Shown: positions 33,574 to 42,255 of the stretch, piece by piece | Numbering within the stretch: position 1 is the first letter of the stretch | How the letters are laid out: every line of letters starts with the position of its first letter | The notes under the pieces: generated by a model | The model's input: the letters and a program-made list of their open reading frames with translations, nothing else | Databases searched by the model: none | Told to the model about the DNA's origin: nothing | Position numbers and translations under genes: made by a program | NCBI RefSeq assembly: GCF_019710635.1 | Contig: NZ_JAIFZS010000006.1 | Location: 1 to 64,000, forward strand | DNA: 64,000 nt | From: Mycolicibacterium xanthum | GTDB lineage: Bacteria > Actinomycetota > Actinomycetes > Mycobacteriales > Mycobacteriaceae | Direction of reading: 5' to 3'

Positions 33574-34965
33574 TCATCGCCTCTGCACCGCCTTCGCGTA
33601 AAGGTCCAGGAAGCGGGAGTCCGGGTCGTAGGCCTTCTTCACGGTCTTGTACGTCTCACCGCCGTAGAGCGACTCGAACTCCTCGCGCGAATAGAACGCA
33701 TCCGAGTACAGCGACTTGTGTCCGTCGAGTTCGCTGACCCTGCGTTCGATCATCTTGTTGGTGTACCCGTCTTCCGGTCCGACGGGCACCGAGGACCAGA
33801 ATCCGACGTTGACGTAGGTGTGGTGCGGCCGGATGGGATACAGGGGCCAGCCCCGGTCGTCCCTGAGCCGCAGCGGGCACAGCCAGATCGGTTCGATCGG
33901 CACGTTGTCGAGGAACCAGTCGAGGAATTCCACGGTCCGGCCGATGGGTACCTCGACGTCCTGCACGACGCGCTCGCGCGGCGGGCGCCCGTTGTGCTTC
34001 TCGATCCGGTCGGCGATGTCGAATCGCTGGTCGTAGCCGATCAGCTTCCAGTAGAAACTGCTGCGCCGGTAGCGGCGCGGCCACCACCGCCGGATGTGCG
34101 GGTTCTGCGCCCCGAACGCGCGCGAGCACCAGAACCAGTCGGTGTCCCAGCGCCACAGGTAGTCGTGGATGGTGAGCCGATCGTGTTTCTCACCGCCCTC
34201 GCCGGCGGAGTCGTGCCGGATGGACCGGTAGTAGATGTCCTGGCCGGTGTAGTCGCTGACCGGTCCCGGTGTGGCGGTCTGGACCCCTACGCACAGGTAG
34301 CTTTCGTCGGCGCTGAACACCACGCCGTCGAGGTAGTCCACCGGCGCACCGTCGAGTCCACCGGTTTCGACGATCCGGTCCATCTCCGCGATCAGCGCGG
34401 TCAGCGAGTGAAAGCGCAGATGGCGCAGCGCGACGAAGGGTTTGACCGGCTCCAGTTCGATCTTCAGCCGCACCGAGTAGCCCAGCGTGCCGTAGGAGTT
34501 CGGGAATGCGGCGAAGAGGTCGGCACACTCGTCGCGACTGGCGCGCACCACGTCGCCGGTGCCGGTGAGGATGTCCATCTCCAGGACCGACTCGTGCGGC
34601 AGGCCGTTCCGGAACGATGCCGATTCGATGCCGAGGCCGGTGACGGCGCCGCCCAGGGTGATGGTCTTCAGCTGCGGCACCACCAGCGGGGACAGGCCGT
34701 AGGGCAGGGTGGCGGCGACCAGGTCCTCGTAGGTGCACATGCCGGCCACGTCGGCGGCGCGTCCCTCCGGGTCGACGGAGATGACGCCGGTCACACCGGA
34801 GGTGTCCAGGCCGGGGGCGGTGTTCTTGGCGCGCGCCCGGAACAGGTTGGACGTGGGTTTGGCGAGTCGCACGGTCGCGTCGGAGGGAATGGCCCGGTAG
34901 CTGGCGAGCAGCCGCCGCACGCCGTCGGCGTAGGCAGACCGTGCGTCGGTCGAGGCAACTGACAC
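33574..34965 (-). CDS. FAD-binding (PCMH-type) oxidoreductase
   Basis: 463 aa. The N-terminal PCMH/FAD-binding domain contains GVTGVISVDPEGRAADVAGM and PQLKTITLGGAVTGLGIESAS, the latter holding the pyrophosphate loop. The C-terminal domain resembles DWARF1/24-dehydrocholesterol-reductase-type enzymes. First gene of an operon with the CFA-like methyltransferase. A reductase acting on the methylene intermediate that the methyltransferase makes is the most economical role (inference from TmsA/BfaA-type pairs). Corresponds to Rv3719 by position. Confidence 0.85.
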   Translation of the reverse strand: MSVASTDARSAYADGVRRLLASYRAIPSDATVRLAKPTSNLFRARAKNTAPGLDTSGVTGVISVDPEGRAADVAGMCTYEDLVAATLPYGLSPLVVPQLKTITLGGAVTGLGIESASFRNGLPHESVLEMDILTGTGDVVRASRDECADLFAAFPNSYGTLGYSVRLKIELEPVKPFVALRHLRFHSLTALIAEMDRIVETGGLDGAPVDYLDGVVFSADESYLCVGVQTATPGPVSDYTGQDIYYRSIRHDSAGEGGEKHDRLTIHDYLWRWDTDWFWCSRAFGAQNPHIRRWWPRRYRRSSFYWKLIGYDQRFDIADRIEKHNGRPPRERVVQDVEVPIGRTVEFLDWFLDNVPIEPIWLCPLRLRDDRGWPLYPIRPHHTYVNVGFWSSVPVGPEDGYTNKMIERRVSELDGHKSLYSDAFYSREEFESLYGGETYKTVKKAYDPDSRFLDLYAKAVQRR

Positions 34966-35044
34966 ACATATACGCTAGTCCGCGGTCGCAACCTGTGCGA
35001 CCGCACCAAGGCAGGATCCCCCGGTTGACAAGGAGTGTGCACTG

Positions 35045-35503
35045 ATGGGACAGGTCAGCGCCACCAGTACGGTTTTGATCGACGCCGACCCGGCGACGGT
35101 GTTGGGCGCGGTTGCCGACTACCAGGCCATGCGCCCCAAGATCCTCTCCCCGCACTACAGCGGCTATCAGGTGCTCGAGGGTGGTCAGGGGGAGGGCACC
35201 GTCGCGGTGTGGAAGCTGCAGGCGACCAAGTCGCGTTCACGCGACGTCAAGGCCGGCGTCCAGGTGGCCGGACACACCGTCATCGAGAAGGACGCGAACT
35301 CGTCGATGGTGACGAACTGGACCGTCGCGCCGGCGGGACCCGGGTCGTCGGTGACGGTCAAGACCTCCTGGAACGGGGCGGGTGGCATCGGCGGCTTCTT
35401 CGAGAAGGCGTTCGCCCCGATCGGCTTACGCAAGATCCAGGCGGAGGTGCTGGGCAACCTCAAGCGCGAGGTGGAGGGCACCGAGGGCATCGAGGGCACC
35501 TAG
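35045..35503 (+). CDS. SRPBCC (START-like) family protein
   Basis: 152 aa. The SRPBCC hallmark is visible: an N-terminal beta strand (VSATSTVLIDADPATVLGAVADY), a long groove and the C-terminal helix (GGFFEKAFAPIGLRKIQAEVLGNLK). These proteins bind hydrophobic ligands. Corresponds to Rv3718c by position. ATG 35045. The stop lies in a 17-bp degenerate repeat array shared with the end of the convergent amidase gene. Confidence 0.85.
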   Translation: MGQVSATSTVLIDADPATVLGAVADYQAMRPKILSPHYSGYQVLEGGQGEGTVAVWKLQATKSRSRDVKAGVQVAGHTVIEKDANSSMVTNWTVAPAGPGSSVTVKTSWNGAGGIGGFFEKAFAPIGLRKIQAEVLGNLKREVEGTEGIEGT

Positions 35504-35573
35504 GCCCGACCGGCACCCGGGCCCCAACGGCACCTGGGCCCGACCCGCATCTAGCCCCGACCGGCACCTAGGC
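35495..35573. repeat. 17-bp degenerate tandem repeats
   Basis: Units at 35495, 35512, 35529 and 35546, plus 11 bp at 35563. The consensus is GGCACCTGGGCCCGACC. They span the intergenic gap and both gene ends. Confidence 0.75.
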
Positions 35574-36335
35574 GCGCTGGGATGTTAGAAACGCGACGAT
35601 GCCGCGGACCACGGCGTCGGCGTAGCGCTGCCTGCCCTCGGGTGTCTTCATCAGGCCCGAGTCGGCGGGGTTCTTCATGTTTCCCAGCTCGATCAGGATC
35701 GACGGATACTGCGCGAGGTTGAGCCCGGCGATGTCGGAACGCGGGTTGAGACCCGACGATCCGATGTAGGTCGACGGCGGGATGCCGGACCCGGTCAGCG
35801 TGTCACGCATGACCTTGGCGAACTGCACCGACGGGCCGGCCTGCGCCGCGTTGAGCGGTGGCGACGAATAGAGCACGTGGAATCCGCGCCCGGTCGCCGG
35901 GCCGCCGTCGGCGTGGATCGAGACGACGGCGTTGGGCTGGATCGAGTTCGCCATCGCCGCGCGCTGGTCCACGCACGGGCCGAGTCCGGTGTCGTCGCCC
36001 CGCGACATCGCGGTGCGTACGCCCAGGGCGGTCAGTGCCTGGCGGATCCGAAGCGTGGTGTCCCAGGTGAAGGTGTGTTCGGGGTAGCCGTCGTCGGTGG
36101 ATGTGCCGCTGGCCTGGCAGTCCTTGGTCCCGCCGCGTCCGGTGGGGACCTGCCTGCTGATCGAGGCGTCGTTGGAACCGTTGTGGCCGGGATCGAGGAA
36201 GACGATCTTGCCCGCGATGTTCGCGGGCGCCGCATCGGCGGTGGGGGCGGCGAGTGTCGACGCAGCGACGAGCGCACCGGCGGTGATCGCTGAGCCTTTC
36301 CGCAGGCCGACACGCAGGCTGGCTGTCACGTGCAC
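35568..36335 (-). CDS. N-acetylmuramoyl-L-alanine amidase (Ami1/Rv3717-like)
   Basis: 255 aa from GTG 36335 (GTG 36329 possible). The signal peptide ends near TADAA. Amidase_3 fold: zinc ligands His in VFLDPGHNG, Glu in DGYPEHTF and His in VVSIHADGG; the late catalytic Glu is in [11 protein letters not shown]. It cleaves the amide between MurNAc and L-Ala of peptidoglycan in the periplasm, for remodelling and daughter-cell separation. No SH3 or other wall-binding domain is present, as in Rv3717. Confidence 0.92.
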   Translation of the reverse strand: MHVTASLRVGLRKGSAITAGALVAASTLAAPTADAAPANIAGKIVFLDPGHNGSNDASISRQVPTGRGGTKDCQASGTSTDDGYPEHTFTWDTTLRIRQALTALGVRTAMSRGDDTGLGPCVDQRAAMANSIQPNAVVSIHADGGPATGRGFHVLYSSPPLNAAQAGPSVQFAKVMRDTLTGSGIPPSTYIGSSGLNPRSDIAGLNLAQYPSILIELGNMKNPADSGLMKTPEGRQRYADAVVRGIVAFLTSQRA

Positions 36336-36458
36336 CGCGCCACGGTAGCCCGGTCGGCGACTACGCTGAAACCCCGAAGGGCCGGATCCGGGCGAGCGCA
36401 ACCAAGTCGAGACCGGTACGCAACCTATCCGCACACCAACACGTACAGAGGACCAGCA

Positions 36459-36791
36459 ATGCAACCTGGCGGCCAACCCGACATGTCAGCGCTCCTCGCG
36501 CAGGCCCAGCAGGTCCAGCAGCAGCTGATGGAGGCCCAGGAGGCCCTTGCCAACGCCGTGGTGCACGGTCAGGCCGGCGGCGGGCTGGTGCAGGTCAGCA
36601 TGCGCGGTAGTGGCGAGGTCGTCTCGGTGAACATCGACCCGAAGGTCGTCGACCCCGCCGACGTCGAGACGCTGCAGGACCTCGTCGTCGGCGCCATCGC
36701 CGACGCCGCCAAGCAGGTCACCATCCTGGCCCACGACCGGCTGGGCCCGTTGGCCGGCGGTATGGGCGATCTCGGCCTGCCGGGGATGTGA
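36459..36791 (+). CDS. YbaB/EbfC nucleoid-associated protein
   Basis: 110 aa. Central [20 protein letters not shown] helix and the beta core [35 protein letters not shown] are diagnostic of YbaB/EbfC. It dimerises and binds DNA. It precedes recR by 10 bp, the conserved dnaX-ybaB-recR linkage of bacteria, here interrupted by an opposite-strand block. Confidence 0.93.
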   Translation: MQPGGQPDMSALLAQAQQVQQQLMEAQEALANAVVHGQAGGGLVQVSMRGSGEVVSVNIDPKVVDPADVETLQDLVVGAIADAAKQVTILAHDRLGPLAGGMGDLGLPGM

Positions 36792-36801
36792 CCGGACCTC
36801 G

Positions 36802-37413
36802 ATGTTCGAAGGCCCCGTCCAGGATCTGATCGACGAGCTCGGCAAGCTGCCCGGTGTCGGGCCCAAGAGCGCGCAACGGATCGCATTTCACCTGCTGTCG
36901 GTCGAACCACCGGACATCGACCGGCTCACCGCGGTGCTCGCGAAGATCCGCGACGGCGTGACGTTCTGCGCGGTGTGCGGCAACGTCAGCGACGCCGAAC
37001 GATGCCGGATCTGCAGCGATCCCCGCCGGGACGCCTCGCTGGTCTGCGTGGTCGAGGAACCCAAGGATGTGCAGGCGGTGGAACGCACCCGGGAGTTCCG
37101 CGGCCGCTACCACGTACTCGGCGGTGCGCTGGATCCGCTGTCCGGCGTCGGGCCGGACCAGCTGCGCATCCGCGAGCTGCTGAACAGGATCGGCGAGCGG
37201 GTGGACGGCGTCGACGTCGCCGAGGTGATCATCGCCACCGATCCGAACACCGAGGGCGAGGCGACCGCGACCTATCTGGTGCGGATGTTGCGCGACATCC
37301 CCGGATTGACGGTGACGCGCATCGCCTCGGGCCTGCCGATGGGTGGTGACCTCGAGTTCGCCGACGAGCTGACGCTGGGCCGGGCGCTGGCCGGCCGCCG
37401 GGCGATGGCCTGA
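36802..37413 (+). CDS. recR: Recombination protein RecR
   Basis: 203 aa. The helix-hairpin-helix [17 protein letters not shown] is near residue 17. The four-Cys zinc finger is C56/C59/C68/C71. The Toprim domain follows ([10 protein letters not shown]...[17 protein letters not shown]) with a Walker-B-like end ([18 protein letters not shown]). It works with RecO/RecF in gap repair. The TGA stop forms the first three bases of a 26-bp tandem repeat array. Confidence 0.95.
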   Translation: MFEGPVQDLIDELGKLPGVGPKSAQRIAFHLLSVEPPDIDRLTAVLAKIRDGVTFCAVCGNVSDAERCRICSDPRRDASLVCVVEEPKDVQAVERTREFRGRYHVLGGALDPLSGVGPDQLRIRELLNRIGERVDGVDVAEVIIATDPNTEGEATATYLVRMLRDIPGLTVTRIASGLPMGGDLEFADELTLGRALAGRRAMA

Positions 37414-37508
37414 TGCGCGGCTCGGCCGCGGTGGCCTGATGCGCGGCTCGGCCGCGGTGGCCTGATGCGCGGCTCGGCCGCGGTGGCCTGATGCGCGGCT
37501 CGCCGCGG
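37411..37508 (+). repeat. 26-bp tandem repeat at the recR stop
   Basis: Three perfect units at 37411-37436, 37437-37462 and 37463-37488, and a decayed fourth to about 37508. The unit begins TGATGCGCGGCTCGGCCGCG and ends GTGGCC. The last nine recR bases resemble a unit end, so the array probably grew from the gene end. Confidence 0.95.
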
Positions 37509-37523
37509 CTGCTCGCGACGAGC

Positions 37524-37570
37524 CCCACGTTTTGCGGCCGGTTACTCGCACTTCTGCTGCAAAACGTGGG
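37524..37570. repeat. 47-bp palindromic element upstream of the DUF559 gene
   Basis: CCCACGTTTTGC (37524-37535) and GCAAAACGTGGG (37559-37570) form a 12-bp perfect inverted repeat around a 23-nt loop. Inner bases add three more pairs (one G-U). Located 31 bp before the start codon. It has no U tract and lies downstream of the recR repeats. Confidence 0.85.
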
Positions 37571-37600
37571 TTTCGAAATCTGTCGGGGGGCGTTGGCAGC

Positions 37601-38497
37601 ATGACCGGCATGAGCAAGGTCATCCTGGGTGGGGAAGCGGTCCGGGCTGGCGTGGTCACCCGTCACGAACTCGCACGCGACTACGACAAGCTGTATCGGG
37701 GCGTGTTCGTGCGCCGTGATGGCGAGATCACGCTGCGCGACCGGGCGATCGGGGCATGGCTGGCCACGGGGCGCAAGGGGGTAATCGCGGGGGTGACTGC
37801 GGCCGCGCTGCACGGCGCGCCATGGGTGGATCCAAGCCAACCCGTCGAGGTCAGCGGCGTGAAAGGCCGGCCACAGCGCGGCCTGGTGTTGCGGGAGGAA
37901 CGGATCGCCGCCGACGAGATAACCCGGCGTGCAGGACTTCCCGTCACCAACCGGGAGAGGACCGCATTCGACCTCGGTCGTCATCTGGACCGCCCCGAGG
38001 CACTGGCCCGGCTCGACGCGCTGATGTGGAATCAGCGCTTCGACATCGACGACGTCGTGTCACTGGCCGAACGCCGCCCGCGGGCCCGCGGGGTCCGGCA
38101 GCTGTGCGAACTGCTTCCGCTGGTCGACGGCGGTGCCGCCTCCCCGCGGGAGAGCCGGATCCGGCTGTGGCTGCTGGACAACGGATTTCCGCGTCCGCAG
38201 ACCCAGCAGCCGGTGGTGATCGGGTCGCGGCCGGTGGCGTTCCTCGATCTGGCCTGGCCGAAGTACCTGGTCGCTGTCGAGTACGACGGTGACCACCACC
38301 GCAAGGACCGGCGGCAGTACGTCAAGGACATCAACCGGTTGCGCATGCTCGAGCAGATGGGGTGGATCGTGGTGCGCGTCATCGCCGAAGACCGGCCGCG
38401 GGAGTGGCTGGCCAGGGTCGAGGTCGCGCTGCGCGACCGCGGATGCCCGCTGGACGGGGTCGAAATCCCGCGGTCCGTCGGGGGTTCGGCGGCCTAG
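37601..38497 (+). CDS. DUF559/AbiEi-like protein with Vsr-type nuclease domain
   Basis: 298 aa from ATG 37601 (ATG 37610 possible). The N-terminal half looks like the AbiEi antitoxin winged-helix region (VTRHELARDYDKLYRGVFVRR). The C-terminal half is DUF559, related to Vsr/PD-(D/E)XK nucleases: ESRIRLWLLDNG, then VAFLDLAWPKYLVAVEYDGDHH with the acidic E/D residues, and MGWIVVRVIAEDR. Mycobacterial genomes carry several such genes, usually without a toxin partner. DNA cleavage is a family-based guess. No AbiEii-like partner is adjacent. Confidence 0.8.
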   Translation: MTGMSKVILGGEAVRAGVVTRHELARDYDKLYRGVFVRRDGEITLRDRAIGAWLATGRKGVIAGVTAAALHGAPWVDPSQPVEVSGVKGRPQRGLVLREERIAADEITRRAGLPVTNRERTAFDLGRHLDRPEALARLDALMWNQRFDIDDVVSLAERRPRARGVRQLCELLPLVDGGAASPRESRIRLWLLDNGFPRPQTQQPVVIGSRPVAFLDLAWPKYLVAVEYDGDHHRKDRRQYVKDINRLRMLEQMGWIVVRVIAEDRPREWLARVEVALRDRGCPLDGVEIPRSVGGSAA

Positions 38498-39213
38498 ACG
38501 CGGCGCGGCGCGGCCAACCGTTCCCGGCGCAACTGCGCGACCTCGGGCAGATCCAACGGCGCGAGCGGGCCGACCACCTTTGCCAGCAGGTAATCGGCCA
38601 GCTCGGGGTTGCGGGCCAGGCAGCACCCGTGCAGGTAGGTCGCCACGATGCTGCCCTGGACCGCGCCGTCGATACCGTCGCCGGCCCGGTTACCCGCGCC
38701 CTTGGTCACCGCGGCCAGCGGGCGCGCATCGGTGCCCAGCACCGTTCCGCCGCGATGATTTTCGAAGCCGGTGAGCTGCTCGGTGAGTCCTTCGACGAGC
38801 GGAGTCGAGGCGACTTCGCCGATGGTGCGCTCCGGCTGCGGTGAGGTCGTCACGTCCAGCACCCCGACCCCGTCGACCCGTTCACCCGCGGAGGTCTCGT
38901 ACCAGTGGCCCAGCACCTGGATGGCCGCGCAGATCGCCAGCACCGGCGCGCCTCGCGAGATCGCCTGCTGCAGGCCGGGATAGTGGATCAGGTGTTTGGT
39001 CGCCAGCCGCTGCGCGTAGTCCTCGGCGCCACCGAGGGTGTAGAGGTCCAGTTCGGCGGGCACCGGGTCGTCCAGGGTGATCTCGACGATCTCGGCGTCG
39101 ATGCCGCGCAGCCGTAGCCGCTGGCGCAGCACCACCGAGTTGCCGCCGTCCCCGTAGGTGCCCATCACGTCGGGCAGCACCAGCCCGATCCGCACCGTCG
39201 ACTCCGAGGTCAC
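38494..39213 (-). CDS. gatD: Lipid II isoglutaminyl synthase, glutaminase subunit
   Basis: 239 aa. Class I glutamine amidotransferase fold with nucleophile Cys95 (PVLAICAAIQVLGH) and His195 (ATYLHGC). GatD releases ammonia from glutamine for MurT, which amidates the alpha-carboxyl of D-Glu in lipid II. The ATG overlaps the murT stop by 4 bp, so the two-subunit complex is translated together. Formerly annotated CobQ2-like (Rv3713). Confidence 0.93.
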   Translation of the reverse strand: MTSESTVRIGLVLPDVMGTYGDGGNSVVLRQRLRLRGIDAEIVEITLDDPVPAELDLYTLGGAEDYAQRLATKHLIHYPGLQQAISRGAPVLAICAAIQVLGHWYETSAGERVDGVGVLDVTTSPQPERTIGEVASTPLVEGLTEQLTGFENHRGGTVLGTDARPLAAVTKGAGNRAGDGIDGAVQGSIVATYLHGCCLARNPELADYLLAKVVGPLAPLDLPEVAQLRRERLAAPRRV

Positions 39214-40439
39214 GCCATCCGTCCCAGGGCGCGGTTGAGTTGCAGGAACGCCGTGTAGTTGGCCAGCACCTCGACGTGGCCGGGCGGGCAGGACCCGATC
39301 GCCCGTACGGTGTCGTGGATCAGCGTGTGCTCTACACCGGCATACCCGAGGCGCACCGCCAGATCGGTGCCGCGCTCACCGGCGGCCACCACGGCCGTCG
39401 TGTCGAAATGCTCGAACTTCACGTCCCAGAGCCAGGACAGGTCCTCCCCGTCGGGCACCTGGCCGTTGACGGCGATCACCACGCCGGCCGCTTCGCGGTC
39501 GACCATCGACAGGGCCTCCTGCCAGCCGGCCGGGTTCTTGGCGAGCAGAATGCGCGCGGTGTGTGCACCGACCCGCACGGTGCGGTACCGGCCGGCGACC
39601 TCGTCGACCGCAGACACCGCTGCGACCGCGGCGGCCGGGTCGGCGCCCAGCGTCACCGCCGCGGCGACCGCCTGGGTGGCGTTGCCGCGGTTGACCGTTC
39701 CCGGCAGCGTCAGCGTCATCGGCAGCGACAGGCCGTCGGGACCGTGGATGTGGGTGTCGTCGAACCACCAGTCGGGGTCGGGCCGCTTGAAATCACTGCC
39801 CGTCGAGTACCAGTGGTTCTGTTCGCGGACGATGATCTCCCCGGAGCGCGGGCAACTCACCGAGTCGCCGGCCCAGCCGCCGCCGGCGGCCACCCACACC
39901 ACGTTCGGGCTGTCGTAGGCGGCAGACGTCATCAGCACGTCGTCGCAGTTGGCGACGATCACCGCCGACGGGTGCCGGGCCAGCCCGGCGCGCAGCGTGC
40001 GCTCGATGTGGTTGATCTCACCGACCCGGTCCAGCTGATCGCGGGACAGGTTCAGCAACACGATCACCGCGGGTTCGACCGCGTCGCTGACGTGCGGGAC
40101 GTGCATCTCGTCGACCTCGAGCGCCGCCAACCCCGCATCGGGCGCGGCGGCCAGAGCGGCCACCAGGCCGGCATCCATGTTGGCGCCCTCGGCGTTGGTC
40201 GCGACCGGGCCGACCGTGGCCAGTGCCGCGGCCGTCATCCGGGTGGTGGTCGACTTGCCGTTGGTCCCGGTGATGATCACCGTGCGGCGGCCCCGGCCCA
40301 GCTGGCCCAGGATGGACCGGTCCATCGTCATCGCCACCAGCCCGCCGATCATCGCGCCCGCGCCGCGGCCGGTGACCCGCGATGCCCACCGCGCGGCGGC
40401 GCCCGCCGCCAGGGCGACGCGTCCACGCGGGGTGATCAT
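39210..40439 (-). CDS. murT: Lipid II isoglutaminyl synthase, ATP-binding subunit
   Basis: 409 aa Mur-ligase-type protein. ATP loop TGTNGKSTTT is at residues 58-67, and the C-terminal DUF1727 domain carries the GatD contact. The central region that in Firmicutes MurT holds a four-Cys zinc ribbon has only one Cys here (VSCPRSGE), so the ribbon seems to have lost its metal. Forms a heterodimer with GatD. Mycobacteria depend on this amidation for efficient cross-linking. Confidence 0.92.
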   Translation of the reverse strand: MITPRGRVALAAGAAARWASRVTGRGAGAMIGGLVAMTMDRSILGQLGRGRRTVIITGTNGKSTTTRMTAAALATVGPVATNAEGANMDAGLVAALAAAPDAGLAALEVDEMHVPHVSDAVEPAVIVLLNLSRDQLDRVGEINHIERTLRAGLARHPSAVIVANCDDVLMTSAAYDSPNVVWVAAGGGWAGDSVSCPRSGEIIVREQNHWYSTGSDFKRPDPDWWFDDTHIHGPDGLSLPMTLTLPGTVNRGNATQAVAAAVTLGADPAAAVAAVSAVDEVAGRYRTVRVGAHTARILLAKNPAGWQEALSMVDREAAGVVIAVNGQVPDGEDLSWLWDVKFEHFDTTAVVAAGERGTDLAVRLGYAGVEHTLIHDTVRAIGSCPPGHVEVLANYTAFLQLNRALGRMA

Positions 40440-40516
40440 GCCCGGGAGTCTAGAAGAGTGCCCGACACGCGGCCGATGGAGCGGGGCATGTCACCCCTGC
40501 GTGCCATCCTCGAAAT

Positions 40517-41515
40517 GTGAGCTCGATCGGTGGAAGCAGCTGGGGCAGGCCCGCCGACCAGTGTGGAGCCGGTTGGGCGGTGGTGGACGTCGAGACATCG
40601 GGCTTTCGCCCCGGGCAGGCCCGGGTGGTCAGCATCGCGGCGCTGGCGCTCAGCGATGACGGCAACGTCGAGAAGAGCCTCTACACCCTGCTCGATCCCG
40701 GCGTCGACCCCGGGCCGACGCATGTGCACGGACTGACCGCCGAGATGCTGGAGGGTCAGCCGACGTTCGGCGACATCGCCGCCGATCTCGTGGAGGTGTT
40801 GCGGGGACGGACCCTGGTCGCACACAACGTCGGTTTCGACTATTCGTTCCTGGCCGCCGAGGCCGAGCTGGTGGATGCCGAGCTGCCCGTCGAGACGGTG
40901 ATGTGCACGGTGGAGCTGACCCGCCGCCTCGAGCTGGGGCTGGAGAACCTGCGGCTGGAGACGCTGGCCGGCCACTGGGGCATCAGCCAGATGCGCCCGC
41001 ACGACGCGCTCGACGACGCCATGGTGCTGACCCAGATCCTCAAGCCCGTTCTGGTGCGCGCCCAGGAACGCCGGGTGTGGTTGCCGGTGCATCCGGTCAC
41101 CCGGCGGGCCTGGCCCAACGGCAGGGTCACCCACGACGAACTGCATCCCCTGAAGGTGGTCGCCGCGCGGCTGCCCTGCCCGTATGCCAACCCCGGCCGC
41201 TTCGTCTCCGGCCGTCCGCTCGTGCAGGGCATGCGTATCGCGATCGCCGAAGTGAGCCGGACCCACGAGGAACTCATCGAGCGGATCCTGCACGCCGGCC
41301 TGGCCTATACCGATGCGGTGGACCTGCATACGTCGGCGGTGGTGTGCGACAGCCCGGCGCCGGAGCAGGGCAAGGGATTTCAGGCCACCGAGCGTGGTGT
41401 GCCCTTGGTCACCAGCGCCGAGCTCATGCGCCTGCTGGACTCCGTCGTCGGTGGTGCGGGAATCGAGACGTTCACCGACACCACCATCGACGACGACCAG
41501 TTCAGGCTGTTCTGA
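40517..41515 (+). CDS. DEDDh 3'-5' exonuclease (DnaQ-like)
   Basis: 332 aa from GTG 40517. ExoI is VVDVETSGF (D, E), ExoII is LVAHNVGFDYSFL, and ExoIIIepsilon is RPHDALDDAMVL (H, D), a complete DEDDh site. The C-terminal 150 residues include a BRCT-like region (VSRTHEELIERILHAGLAY...). Related to Rv3711c, annotated as an epsilon-like subunit, though the proofreading exonuclease in mycobacteria is the PHP domain of DnaE1. Probably a repair exonuclease. Confidence 0.9.
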   Translation: MSSIGGSSWGRPADQCGAGWAVVDVETSGFRPGQARVVSIAALALSDDGNVEKSLYTLLDPGVDPGPTHVHGLTAEMLEGQPTFGDIAADLVEVLRGRTLVAHNVGFDYSFLAAEAELVDAELPVETVMCTVELTRRLELGLENLRLETLAGHWGISQMRPHDALDDAMVLTQILKPVLVRAQERRVWLPVHPVTRRAWPNGRVTHDELHPLKVVAARLPCPYANPGRFVSGRPLVQGMRIAIAEVSRTHEELIERILHAGLAYTDAVDLHTSAVVCDSPAPEQGKGFQATERGVPLVTSAELMRLLDSVVGGAGIETFTDTTIDDDQFRLF

Positions 41516-41795
41516 CTAGTGGGTTCGGCCATCCCGGTGCCGGCGCGGGCCTTCGGCCAGGACGGCATCGAGTGGTCGCCCGCCGGTGTCGAATCCACCG
41601 TTCGGCAAATGCGTCCGATGGCGGCCAACAAGCGCCCCCCGCCGCCGTTGAGTCCGACGAGACCGTACCCGACGACGCCAACGCCCACCCCGACGAAGAC
41701 ACCGGAGAGAACGGCTTGGTGCACCCACGCTTGCCGCGATACCGGAAACACCCTCTCGGCCTTCGCCGGACGCCGGTAGGCCGGCCGGATCCGGC

Positions 41796-42179
41796 TCAGC
41801 TCAGCGCTTTGGCCTTCAGCGATTCGAACTCGGCCTGGGTGATCGCTCCGGACTCCAGTAGGGCCTTGGCGTCGGCGATCTCCTGCGCAGGGGAACGTCC
41901 GGCGGCCTGCTTGATGTAGTCGTCGGTCTCCTTCTTGGCCTGCATGGCCTGCTCGCGGGCCCGCTCGGCCATGCCGCCACCGCGGGCGATCAGGTACACC
42001 AGCGCCGTCAGATAGGGCAGCACGATCAGGAAGATCACCCAGACGGCCTTGACCCAGCCCGATGTCTTCTGGTCGCGCCAGAACAGGTCCACCAGGATGC
42101 TGAACAGGATCATCAGGTAGGCGATGACGGCGAAGATGACGATCATCGACCACAGAAAGTGCCAAAACGTATCCCACAT
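41796..42179 (-). CDS. SHOCT-domain membrane protein
   Basis: 127 aa. Two transmembrane helices (about 6-33 and 43-65) of the PLDc_N type. A charged coil follows, then a C-terminal SHOCT motif (AQEIADAKALLESGAITQAEFESLKAKAL, about 98-126). Common in mycobacteria, role unknown. A 280-bp gap to the dnaQ-like stop holds no convincing gene. Confidence 0.8.
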   Translation of the reverse strand: MWDTFWHFLWSMIVIFAVIAYLMILFSILVDLFWRDQKTSGWVKAVWVIFLIVLPYLTALVYLIARGGGMAERAREQAMQAKKETDDYIKQAAGRSPAQEIADAKALLESGAITQAEFESLKAKALS

Positions 42180-42255
42180 ACGGCTGCTCCTTAACCGAGT
42201 CCTGCGCGGTTCCGCGCGACCGCAAGTTAATCACGAACGGCGGATGTGGAACCCG

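Noticed and set aside
33448..34962. 504-codon plus-strand frame opposite the FAD oxidase
   Set aside because: Antisense shadow; the FAD-binding motifs on the minus strand decide the coding strand.
37411..37508. Possible CRISPR-like array
   Set aside because: Head-to-tail 26-bp units without spacers; a simple tandem repeat, and no cas genes.
41516..41795. Small genes in the gap after the DnaQ-like gene
   Set aside because: Frames exist on both strands, one with a hydrophobic Gly/Val stretch on the minus strand, but none has a ribosome site, a clean end or a coding pattern.
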